Program-made: the position numbers and the translations under genes
Shown here: positions 54,097 through 62,735 of the stretch, in pieces
How the letters are laid out: each line of letters opens with the position of its first letter
How positions within the stretch are numbered: the first letter of the stretch is position 1
The notes under the pieces: model-generated
What the model was told of the DNA's origin: nothing
The model's database searches: none
Seen by the model: only the letters and a program-made list of their open reading frames with translations
DNA from: Brachionus plicatilis
Taxonomy: Eukaryota > Rotifera > Eurotatoria > Ploima > Brachionidae
DNA: 64,000 nucleotides
Direction of reading: 5' to 3'
NCBI GenBank assembly: GCA_010279815.1
Contig: QEOQ01000704.1
Span: 304,733 to 368,732, forward strand

Positions 54097-54237
54097 CTAA
54101 AGTTTTCCGGACCGTAAAAGAACTCTCCATAAATGATCGGCCGTAATTTGCTCTAGCATATTGTTCTGGTCCAAATGCCTGATTGAGTAGCAAAATTCAT
54201 TTTTTGCTTGTCGAATTCGGCACAAATTCACTGTCAT
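54097..54237 (-). CDS. Short ORF of unknown nature
   Basis: A 46-codon frame (MTVNLCRIRQAKNEFCYSIR at its start) with protein-like composition in otherwise decayed DNA. RQAKNEFCYSIR faintly recalls the linker between endonuclease and reverse transcriptase in LINEs (A-K-x-x-F-x-x-x-I-R). It may be a fragment; function unknown. Confidence 0.2.
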   Translation of the reverse strand: MTVNLCRIRQAKNEFCYSIRHLDQNNMLEQITADHLWRVLLRSGKL

Positions 54238-54362
54238 TATCAAGTGTAGCACTTTAACACTTAAACGTTTGACTCACTGATGTACAAAATTTTCCGGTTT
54301 TTGAAAAAAAACCTATTGAACATATTGAACACCTGCTAAGATTTTTTTTGTAAATTAAAAAA

Positions 54363-55215
54363 TTAAAAAATAAATTTTTGACTCATACTTAGAGTATGTC
54401 CTTGGAATTGTAGACAATGATGTGATCGGTTGAGTTCGATAGAGCAAAATAGCGTTCCGAAAGAATTCAGAATTCCAAACAAGTACTCGTGGTTCTGCTT
54501 CAGATTTTGCCTACAATACGATGTGTCTATGAACGGAATGTCTTTTTTGACCAGTGACCAATTGTTTCGTTTAGTGTCACATTGCTCAATTGTGTAAGAT
54601 TTGACAGGTAGACCGTTGTCACTGAGTGGCGCTTCCCATTGCAATGTAACTCGGTCTACATCGACGCCAATGCATTCAAAATTGGCGGACGGCTGTGGTG
54701 GACAGACGGTTCGCTTTGGCTGGAACGCGTCCGAGTCCAATGGTTCGCTTAGACCCTCGCTGTTCTCAGCAAATATCTACACTACAATTTGGCATCCTTT
54801 GATTAAATCTTTGACTGTTATTGAGAGTGTGTCACCACGTCCGCACTTGACCCACACGGGCCGCTGGACATCTCTGCGTTTGATCAAGTAGCCGGTTATG
54901 GCGATGCCGCCGTTCTGGGTCGGCTGTTGCCACGAGACCTTGGCCGAATTGTGGGTCACGTTGCTGATGAGAATGAGAGGCTGGGGCGCGCTTGGCACTG
55001 AATCCCATTGAATTGTGATCGAGTTTTTGTGTACGGTCAAGGCGGTGATCGGTCCGCTGGGAGTTGATGGTGGTGTGAGTTGTTTTTTGGGAATTACTGG
55101 CCGATTTAGTTCAAGTGGAAGTGACTGACCGATTGAGTTGCTAGCGCTTATTCTGAAGTAGTACTCTTGGCCCTCGACTTAATGCTGCACTGTGTAGAAT
55201 TTGTGAGTTTTTGTT
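54363..55215 (-). pseudogene. Titin/twitchin-like FN3 domains with stops and a frameshift
   Basis: The minus strand encodes pieces of three consecutive fibronectin type III domains of the muscle giant-protein kind (titin, twitchin, projectin). First is a C-terminal piece VEGQEYYFRISASNSIGQS preceded by a TAA. Next is a domain with AKVSWQQPTQNGGIAITGYL and WVKCGRGDTLSITVKDLIKG, whose FRV strand is interrupted by TAG (54777-54779) before FAENSEGLSEPL. The last domain has RVTLQWEAPLSDNGLPVKSY and a frameshift after HEYLF. Conserved W, the GG-I-x-GY strand and the L-x-x-G-x-x-Y/F-R-V strand identify the fold. At least two in-frame stops and one frameshift mean it is broken or assembled from poor sequence. 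Confidence 0.8.
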
Positions 55216-55712
55216 GGCTGATTAAGAACTATTATTTTTTTTAAAAACAAAAAAATTAAATTTTTTTTTGATTATTTGATTTTCGTGACTAGAGGTGTTT
55301 TAGTGACAAGTTTAAAAAAAAACGATTAATTGGATTTAAAATGTCAATTTTTAAAACATGGTGAAATAGAAATGTTGGTTGATTCTGGTCAAAACAGAAC
55401 ATACTAAGCAAAGTATTCTGGCTAAAAAAACGAAAATGAAATTGTAAAGTTTGGATCAAATTTTGATTTAATTTTTATTAAAAGTCACATTACATTTGTT
55501 AATTACACGTTTTTTGTTTTTTTAATAAACAAAAAATTCATTAAAATAAATTAATTAAAAAATTGTTGATTGACTATTTATTTTAATTTAAAAGCTAGAT
55601 TTTAACTTGTACCGAATATAACCAACAATTGACTTTTTTTTTCAAATTTATGAGTTGACATTTGTGAAATGTCACTTAAAATTATTAAGCAGTTGTTTTA
55701 AAGCCATTTTAC
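55216..55712. other. AT-rich DNA
   Basis: No gene was recognised. It probably represents former intron sequence of the FN3 pseudogene. Confidence 0.35.
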
Positions 55713-55770
55713 TTTATTATTATTTATATATTGATATGTAGCGAGCTAAAAATCATTCAGAATAAAAAAA
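55713..55770 (-). repeat. LINE-like 3' tail
   Basis: On the minus strand ATTCTGAATGATTTTTAGCT is followed by CGCTACATATCAA and a (TAAATAA)n-like tail. It is related to the tails at 46250-46300 and 50943-50990 (shared AGCTCG(G/C)TAC core). Confidence 0.5.
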
Positions 55771-55812
55771 ATCAAATCAAAAAATACTAGCTAATTACAT
55801 TAATTTAAAATA

Positions 55813-56000
55813 CAGTGGTTATTTGATGACAGTATTTTACGAAAAATTACGTAACCAAATTTTACCACATATTACGTAAATTAACGTAAAATCCGCAAAA
55901 GTGAGAAAAAAGTAATTCAAAAAATTACGTAAATTATCAGGATTTTACGATAATTTTGGTAAAATTTGGTAAAATTCAAAACATCCAAAATTTTTGAAAA
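55813..56000. mobile_element. Half copy of the CAGTGG MITE
   Basis: Starts CAGTGGTTATTTGATGACAG preceded by TA and contains the TTACGTAA/TTTTGGTAAAATT words of one arm of 43055-43523, including the segment missing from that element's left arm. The other arm is absent. Confidence 0.65.
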
Positions 56001-56106
56001 AATTCTAAAAGTCAATCTTTTATTTTTTGAAAAATATCATATCGAAATTTTTGCATGTTTAATAGAAATCACAATTTTAACAAAAAAATAAATTGATCAT
56101 TAGAAA

Positions 56107-56210
56107 TATAGCTAATGAAAGAAAGACTCTTTTGTTTCGGTTGGATCGCTACGGCTGAATTTGTTCTCGGCCGATACTCTAAATGAGTAGCGAGTTCCTT
56201 TGAGAAAAAA
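56107..56210 (-). pseudogene. FN3 domain end fragment
   Basis: The minus-strand frame reads LKGTRYSFRVSAENKFSRSD, the L-x-G-x-x-Y-x-F-R-V strand and following turn of an FN3 domain, and ends at a stop without a recognisable donor site. It is probably another exon piece of the gene represented by 54363-55215. Confidence 0.6.
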
Positions 56211-56618
56211 ATTTTTTTATTTAATTCAAAAAAAAATATTTGTTTATTTATTTATTAAAAATTGTTGATTAATAAACATAATTTAATATTTAATTCATTG
56301 AGTGAATTTTTTTTTTCAAACAACTTTCTAAAATTGATAACCTGACCAAAGTCTATTTTTTTGTATATCAGATTTTTAATTATTGTTAATTGTAAATTTT
56401 TGTTATTTTTTATAATTAAAGTTTATTAAATTAAAATATACATTTTTATTCATTTTTTATTGTGCCTCAAACCATAAACTGAAGTCGGTCAAATGAATTT
56501 CGAGTCTTATAGAGTAATAACCTCTATAAGATTCTATCAATCTTAATGATTTTTGCTTTTAATTTAAATAAATAATAAATTTTCTTATAATTCTTGAATA
56601 AAAAATTTATAAACAAAG

Positions 56619-57040
56619 CAGAGTTGTTCCTCAAGTCGCTATTTTTCAAGTCTTTCGACCAAAAAGTCAACTGTTGACTTTTCATAGTTTTTTTAGGTGA
56701 ATAATCTTTAAATTTTTAACGATGTTTTCCTTTTATTTTTAAATATTTTTTAATTTTTTTCAAAAGATATTTTATAAATTTATAATTTTTTTGTTAACAA
56801 AATGATACAATTAAAAATGTGAACATTAAAGAGATTTGAGAAAAAAAAAATCCAAATTCAATTTTTAAAAAAGCTATAATTTAGTAAAAATGAAATCAAA
56901 CAAAACATCAACTCAAGTAATTATTTAACTTTTTACTGAAAAAGAAATTCAAGTTAAGTTAAGACTTGACTTTTTACTCATAAAAAAAATCAAGACAAGC
57001 CGTGATTTAGACTTGACTTAAGACTTGAGGAAAAACTTTG
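56619..57040. mobile_element. Second hAT-like element
   Basis: The left end is CAGAGTTGTTCCTCAAGTC and the right end GACTTGAGGAAAAACTTTG, inverted with few mismatches. The flanks are AAACAAAG and AAATAAAG (7 of 8 identical), consistent with an 8-bp duplication that has diverged. AAGTC words lie at both subterminal regions. It is the same family as 5978-6596, with no coding capacity. Confidence 0.65.
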
Positions 57041-57165
57041 AAATAAAGTTATTTAAGCAGAGTTTATATTTTAAAAATATTAAAATTTAGAGTGTCTGAT
57101 GTTACCGTTTATGATTTGGTACACTTTTTTTATTCTGACAATCTAAGCCATCTCCTCAATTATTC

Positions 57166-57681
57166 AAAAAGGTCCAAGAATTCGAGATACCCCAACTGAA
57201 CACAGCATTCGCCAGCATAAATGAAAATTATGATCCAAGATTGACATTTTTTGCTGTAAAAAAGAGAGGAAATGCAAGATTTTTTTTGAAAGATAACAGA
57301 AATGATCTTCAGAATCCTCCTATTGGTACTGTCATAGACACACGTGTTACCAAGGACCCATTATAATTATATTTGATTTCTCAGTCGACTAATCAAGGCA
57401 CAGTTAGTCCGACACATTTTCATATTTTAGAAGACAAAAGTGGCTTGACACCTGACAAACTCCAAATAATTACTTACGGATTCACTCATTTGTATTACAA
57501 TTGGCCGGTAAGTTGAGAGTTAAATTTATACGGAAATAACAGTATGCACTTGAGTCTGGAAGACTTTGCTCCACTAACACCTTTGTACTCGTTAATAAAG
57601 TACCCGCCATTTGCTCACAAAATTCAGATGCACAAAATTGAACCACTCGATGCGTTGTCAAATCTATTTTGGATGGTGTGA
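57166..57681 (+). pseudogene. Piwi-clade Argonaute PIWI-domain pseudogene
   Basis: The plus-strand frame begins KKVQEFEIPQLNTAF and continues with YDPRLTFFAVKKRGNARFF, NPPIGTVIDTRVTKDP, a TAA stop, then YLISQSTNQGTVSPTHFHIL, LTPDKLQIITYGFTHLYYNW and a GTAAGT donor. After a 35-base gap the frame shifts and PPFAHKI...EPLDALSNLFWM ends the protein, as in Piwi. The H of FAHK corresponds to the last catalytic residue of the DDH triad; the first two catalytic aspartates lie upstream of, or are lost from, the surviving part. The family is clear (NPP-x-GTV, SQS-x-x-GTVSPT, YYNWP). The in-frame stop, the frameshift and the loss of the region before the EIPQ motif make it non-functional. Confidence 0.9.
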
Positions 57682-57699
57682 GGCGACTGGTCGGTGTTC

Positions 57700-57852
57700 G
57701 GCGCGCTCAATTGATAGATGTTTGCTTATTTTTCTCGTTGGAAAGAAGCTAACAAATACCGATTGATAGATTTGAAGCTTTTTTTCAAATTTAAAGATGT
57801 CTATGACTCGATCAAACAAACGTGCTGCATTAAATTAGGTTTGCCAAGTTAA
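57700..57852 (+). repeat. 180-base repeat block, inverted copy 2, with an open frame
   Basis: Inverted relative to the copies at 53848-54021 and 59245-59425. Here a frame MFAYFSRWKEANKYRLIDLK continues to KQTCCIKLGLPS and a stop. The other copies share the ANKYRLI part but carry small frameshifts. The peptide family was not recognised. Confidence 0.5.
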
Positions 57853-58649
57853 TGTGTCACTTCCAATCTCATTAATATTAACAACATTAACATTAACAAA
57901 ACAAAATCAGCCATAACTAAATTAGCCATTCAAATGAATTTTAAGCTTGGAGGCGAAATATGGGGAGTTAGAACAATACCTTTAACAACTTTTAACATTT
58001 AACAAATTACAAATTTTAAACATAATTGGAAGAATTAAATAAAAGATTCTCTCCAAGCAAGTCTATGTGGATAGAACTTGTAAATTTAGGCAGGAACTTT
58101 TTATTTATATTTTTTTTAAACTAGCCTTTTGGACCTTACCTAAATAAACTAAAAAATTAATTGTCTGTCAAAAATGTACTGATTTTAGAAGTTTCCTTTC
58201 ATTTTTTTATGATTAGAATTTTTAAAATGAATTTTTGTATATGAATGAACTGACAATTTTTTTCTAACTTTTATTAATATATACTAAATAAATGTATCAA
58301 ATATTATTTAAATTATTAATTTATCAATTCAAAATTAAAAAAGAAAAAAATAATTCTTTTAAACTGCAAACTTTTTAATACCATAACTATAATAAAACTT
58401 TTATGATTTAAAATTAACAAAACAAATTCTACTGACATTCATCTTAAAATTTTATTCTAGAAAAATTCGAAACTTATTTAAGATAATTTTTTTAAAATTT
58501 TAAAATTTTACAAATTTTAAAAAATTTTTAAATTTTTCAAATTTGCAAAAATTTTAATAATTTTATTTATTTTAATTATTTAATCTTTTTTTAAAATTTT
58601 TGGCAAAAATACTTCAAGGATAGTTTAAAAAAAAATTGTTAAAAATTAC
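57853..58649. other. AT-rich DNA
   Basis: Nothing was recognised apart from poly-A/T and a repeated AACATTAACA word at 57880-57900. Confidence 0.35.
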
Positions 58650-59115
58650 CTGTAAATAATGCTCCTTATAAGCTTCCTAAATAGTCTGAATTTGTTGCGA
58701 AACTGCTGAAAACATCCTCTCTTCGAGTCTATCAAATTAACCATACGCCCTTTAGATCGTTGAGCTCTTCTATTAATATTGTGATGCGCATGTCTTTTGA
58801 GCTCGACGAGCTGTCTCTAAGTTTCAAAGCATCTATGGCACGCTGAGAATTTGGGTGGTGAGGTCCTTGGAGATTGCTTCGATTAGCTTGAGAGCCCGGT
58901 TCATCGGGTATCTTGTGTTCCGGATTCATCTCATGTGATTGAAGATGCTCTGGATGGCCAGAGTTATTTTGGCGGCTGAGATTAGCTTGTTGAGTGCAAA
59001 ATCGTTCATCCAAATGTTTTTGGCTGTTTCGAAGGCACAATGCTATCATCACTAGTCAACAGAGTCTCTAGCTTTAGAAGCTCATCAGTTGAATGCGAGA
59101 CCGTTTGATGAAGTT
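58650..59115 (-). pseudogene. Condensed cytoplasmic dynein heavy chain pseudogene
   Basis: Minus-strand pieces match three distant parts of cytoplasmic dynein-1 heavy chain in the correct order. First is a tail segment: MNDFALNKLISA, AIQSIFNHMR, a stop, [20 protein letters not shown] and DLTTQIL, equivalent to roughly residues 350-450. Second, one frame over, comes [20 protein letters not shown] ... EELNDLKGVW from the tail-linker region (about 1290). Third is LEERMFSAVSQQIQTI, a stop, EAYKEH from AAA1 (about 2000), ending at a GT donor (58650). In a functional gene these are separated by thousands of bases. An additional open stretch upstream (TDELLKLETLLTSDDSIVPS) was not placed. Stops and frameshifts between pieces exclude function. 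Confidence 0.85.
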
Positions 59116-59244
59116 AAGCTGTGTGTAAAAAATTTGGTTGAATAAAATTTCAATTAAATAACAACAAGCTTAATTTACAACTGAACACATTGAAACTTTC
59201 AATTCAATATAAAGATCACACAAAATTTGTCTCCGACAATTGAA

Positions 59245-59425
59245 AAAAAAGCTTCAAAGACTATCAATCGGTATTTGTTAGCTTTTTTTCCAAAGAGAAA
59301 AATAAGCCAACATCTAACAATTGACTCTTTGGCTTGGGTGCATTGGTCGCACCACTTTAATTGAACAACAGACCTATGCTGTCGTGCAGCGGAAAAATTA
59401 CCAACCCTTTTTGTGACCTTTTGCC
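59245..59425 (-). repeat. 180-base repeat block, copy 3
   Basis: Over 90% identical by eye to 53848-54021 (CAAAGACTATCAATCGGTAT and TGGGTGCATTGGTCGCACCA in both). It carries a few extra bases (GCTGTCGT) before GCAGCGGAAAAATTACCAAC. It lies immediately downstream of the coiled-coil gene at 59451-59878. Confidence 0.75.
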
Positions 59426-59450
59426 TCTCAGCATATTCAATTATTTTCTT

Positions 59451-59878
59451 TTATTTGCTTATTTCTTTATCTAAGCAAACTCTTTCTTCCTTAGCATGCT
59501 TTAATTCTTTCCTCAACAATTCATTTTGCTGGTTCAGTGCTTGAACTTTTCTGGTCGCATCTCGCAGTTCATTTTCAGCAGCTTCTTTTCTCCGTTCAGC
59601 TATCTTAATATCCGCTTCCATCTGAGAAATTTTATAGTTGTGACAACGCTTAAGATTATCGCTAATTATTTCTTTAAAAAAACTAAAACTACTACCTTTT
59701 CTAACAATTCATTTCTAAAGACTTCATGGTGTTTTTTTACCAGTTGATCCAGCCGATTGTTCAGATCACGAACTGAATTCAATGAATTTGATCGATTCCT
59801 TGTTGTTGTTGGCTGATTAAATGTTTCATCCAAAGATTGGCACTCATTCAATCGCAATTTTGGTATCCGACTCAACAT
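59451..59878 (-). CDS. Short coiled-coil protein resembling myosin/paramyosin tail, two exons
   Basis: Exon 1 is 59878-59696 (61 codons from MLSRIPKLRLNECQ) and exon 2 is 59648-59451 (65 codons plus stop), with a GT-AG intron; 126 residues. After about 40 polar residues the protein is a continuous charged helix: LNNRLDQLVKKHHEVFRNEL, then AERRKEAAENELRDATRKVQ and ALNQQNELLRKELKHAKEER. The A-E-R-x-K-x-A-E-x-E-L-x-D-A pattern and the L-x-x-QN-x-L that follows resemble a stretch of paramyosin and myosin-II tails. The protein is far shorter than those, so it may be another gene fragment in this patchwork or a small independent coiled-coil gene. The frame is intact. Confidence 0.55.
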
Positions 59879-61356
59879 TTTAAAATTTTCTAAAAAATAA
59901 GCTAAATTAGTTAAATTGGTGTTTGTTTTTAAATAAGTCAAAAATTCAAATTCAAATTAAATTTTAATTGCAATTTTCATATTTTTAAGATTTTGAAAGT
60001 TTTCTTTGCAATATTTTTTCTAAATTAAACTTTCACCAAAATAATCTTAACTTTTACAACCTAATTTTAAATTATTTAAATAAAAATAAATTTATAAATT
60101 TTTGACATTTTTTCGTTAGTTGTTAAATTAAAATTTTAAAATAATTAATTTTTTGGTAATTTTTTTCATATAAAAAAATTTTGTTAAGCTAATTTTTGTG
60201 CTATTTAGATTTTTTTTTCGAGAGCAGTTTTTAAAATTTGGGGGTCCATTGATTTCTAATAACAATTTTAATTCATTTAGCCTAAAATATATATTTTTAA
60301 AAAAAAATATTTCCTTAGATTCGTCAATTTAAAATTTTTGGGTTAAAAATAAATCGATTTTTTTCCAGCTTTTAAGATTTTTAGACACAGTGATTTTTAA
60401 ACAAAAAACTTACAAAAATTACCAGAATTTCAGCTTAAGAAACATTTATAATGATTATAATTATTTTGACTCAAATTATAAATTAAATCATTACAAAGAT
60501 ATCTTTAAAATACTGATAGGGTGTTTTTAGTGCAGATTTTCCTTAAGGATTTTACAATCTTCAAATTTTTCTTGCTCAACTATTCAAAAAGTTTGCCTTT
60601 TCTCTAATAAAAATCCTCTGAAAATGCTATTCATGGGTTACTTGGCTAAAAAAAAATTAAATATTTTCTATTAAATACCCTCAATTACTAGTTTATAAGG
60701 AAAATATCGTGATGAATTAGTTTAAAAAATTTCAAAAATTAAATGAAAAAAACTTTAAAGCTAGAATTTTTAGCCAAAAAATATTATTTAACTTACCAAT
60801 TTTTCGGTAAAGATCTTGTATGTTTGATTAAATTTCCACATATTTTCTAAAACGGTCTCAACTTTTTGTAATTTTAAATCCTCCAGATCCAGCTCTTTAA
60901 ATTTAAATCAGTTTCTTTAAATTTAGTTTCATGGTTTTTAAAAAACTCATGAAACTAAATTTAAAATTATTAATTTATTTAAGAGAAATTTAGTTGGAAT
61001 ACCTCAAAATTTTAATAAAACACCCCAAATTTTTAAGTTTTTGCTCCAAATTTATTAGAATAACCCCAAAAAACAAAAAAATACATAAAAATTTAAAAAA
61101 AAAAACACTTTTTTTATTATTTGACACCAATCTTTTTTATTCGAATTTGATTAAAATGACAACAAAAATAAAAAAAAATAAACTTTTTTTTACTTGTGAC
61201 ACTATATTAAATTTTTTAATTTTTTCCACACCGTTTTTTACTTCAAAAAAAGTGTTTTTTTGCACCTGATTTTTCTATGCTTGCAGTTGTAGCCGTGTTT
61301 ATCGCTAAAGCCAAACAATTAGATATTATCTAGATTTTTTGATATTTAAATTTACA
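59879..61356. other. AT-rich DNA with one candidate exon
   Basis: Mostly non-coding. A short perfect hairpin (AATTTAGTTTCATG and its complement) is at 60921-60963. The candidate exon at 60797-60912 is listed separately. The frame at 60994-61269 is low-complexity Lys/Phe and was not called. Confidence 0.4.
60797..60912 (-). CDS. Candidate isolated exon
   Basis: The minus-strand frame ELDLEDLKLQKVETVLENMW continues to KIFTEKL and is followed directly by GTAAGT, a consensus donor. The composition is protein-like and helical, in contrast to the neighbouring DNA. No acceptor or partner exon was established and the family is unknown. It could belong to the coiled-coil gene at 59451-59878 or be another stray gene piece. 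Confidence 0.3.
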
Positions 61357-61376
61357 GCGGTTCTAATAAAAACGTA

Positions 61377-61715
61377 ACGCTCACCGACCGACCGTCCGTC
61401 AACCGATCAAAATGGAGACTGGTGCCGTCCGATCAACGGTAACCGACCGTCCGAACAACGGTGACTGTCCGTCCTAGCAGCCTTCTTAGCCGTCCGCCGA
61501 CTGAGCCGTCTGACAGAACCGTCCGTCGACTGAGCCGTCCGACAGAACCGTCCGTCGACTGAGCCGTCCGACAGAACCGTCCGTCGACTGAGCAGTCCGA
61601 CAGAACCGTCCGACCGAACATTCCGACAGAACCGTCCGACCGAACCGTCCGACCGAACCGTCCGCCGACTGAACCGTCCGACCTAGCCGTCCGACCGACT
61701 GAACCGTCCGTGACG
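61377..61715. repeat. GC-rich minisatellite of CCGTCCG units
   Basis: Tandem degenerate units of about 12 to 26 bases built from GAACCGTCCGACC and GAGCCGTCCGACA, for example CCGTCCGTCGACTGAGCCGT repeated three times at 61520-61595. It is far richer in G/C than the genome around it. The array abuts the retroelement coding region at about 61728 and truncates its reverse transcriptase. The left flank TTTACAGCGGTTCTAATAAA resembles a transposon end. Confidence 0.85.
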
Positions 61716-61727
61716 TAGAACTCCTGA

Positions 61728-62735
61728 CTAAGAAGAAATTCTATTAAAGACGTAGAACTTGCCCCCGTAACCAAATGTGGTCACAAATTTTGACTTGGGG
61801 TGCAGTTCCACGTTGAAGAATGCCTGTTTAAAGTCCAACTTTATATACCATAGGTGCCTTGGCCATTGAGTGTCCGTGGCGACCTGGTAGAGGGACTTCA
61901 GGCTGAACTTCGGCGCCTCGATGCATCTCGTTAATGCCGAGAAATCTGCTATCGGGCGCACTTTGGAGCCGGGTCTCCTGACTAAGAAGAAAGTCCCGCA
62001 GAATCTGGGGACTTTCTTGAGTGGGACGGTTTCAATAATGTTAGCTCTTAGGAGAGAGCTAATGACCTGGTCCCGTTCCCTATCTGAGGCTGCGATTTTA
62101 TGGCGATACCCCTGGGTTCGCGCGCAGCCTCCTTTAGTCCATATCCTAAGCCCATCTTTGAGTTTTCTGAAGAGGGCCTTGGGAACTGGGAAAATCCTAT
62201 TAAACTGTTGGATCGAAGTGGCTGGGTGGAAATAGCTGTCTACTTCGATCTTAACCGGTTCCTCCCCTGTAGCTAACTTGATGGGGAAGAACCTGATGGA
62301 CATGTCACTTGAAGGCGAGGAGGTTTGAGAAGGATCTGTGGAGGATGGTGTCGTGGCATTAGTCGAACTGGAATCAGAGACAGCTTCTTCTAGGTCGTCG
62401 CCTGTCCCCTGCTGCTCTGTTTCCTGGTTCTCGAGGTCTTCCTCGGATTCTTCCGGGATATCCTCGTTACCCCCAGATTCTACAAAATAATATTGGTTGG
62501 TTTGGTCGTCCCAGAAGAATTTTCTAGTGACTGGACGACCAAACTCCCACCTATGGATTCTACTGTAATTAGGGTGGTCAGTGGTGGGTTGAAGGATGTT
62601 TGTTAAAAGATCCTTCCTGACTCCCGGCGGCAAGCGCGCCATTTCACGAGAATCGCACACGGCTTTTTGAGCCTGAGCGCGTTCCGCGAGATCTATTTCT
62701 TCGGCCTCCAGCACGTGGCGGAGGCCTCCCGCCTA
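61728..62735 (-). pseudogene. Retroelement pol-like ORF with truncated reverse transcriptase
   Basis: The minus-strand frame is open from about 62735 to a stop at 61728, with no ATG at its beginning. It overlaps the end of the gag-like ORF by about 90 bases in a frame offset by +1, so expression by ribosomal frameshifting is plausible. The N-terminal half is acidic and Ser/Thr/Glu-rich. The C-terminal half is a reverse transcriptase: GTFFLVRRPGSKVRPIADFS (motif 1/2), then WYIKLDFKQAFFNVELHPKS, where KLDFKQAF is motif A with the first catalytic aspartate. TTFGYGGKFYVF follows, where the frame enters the minisatellite; motifs B onward and the YxDD box are absent. LTR/Gypsy-like and DIRS-like affiliations were both considered; the HP after motif A favours DIRS-like, weakly. 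The element is dead as it stands here. Confidence 0.8.

Noticed and set aside
60994..61269. 91-codon open frame
   Set aside because: Lys/Phe/Asn-rich low complexity, no homology recognised.
61433..61774. Repetitive Gly/Arg/Ser/Val-rich frame
   Set aside because: It is the translation of the CCGTCCG minisatellite, not a protein gene.
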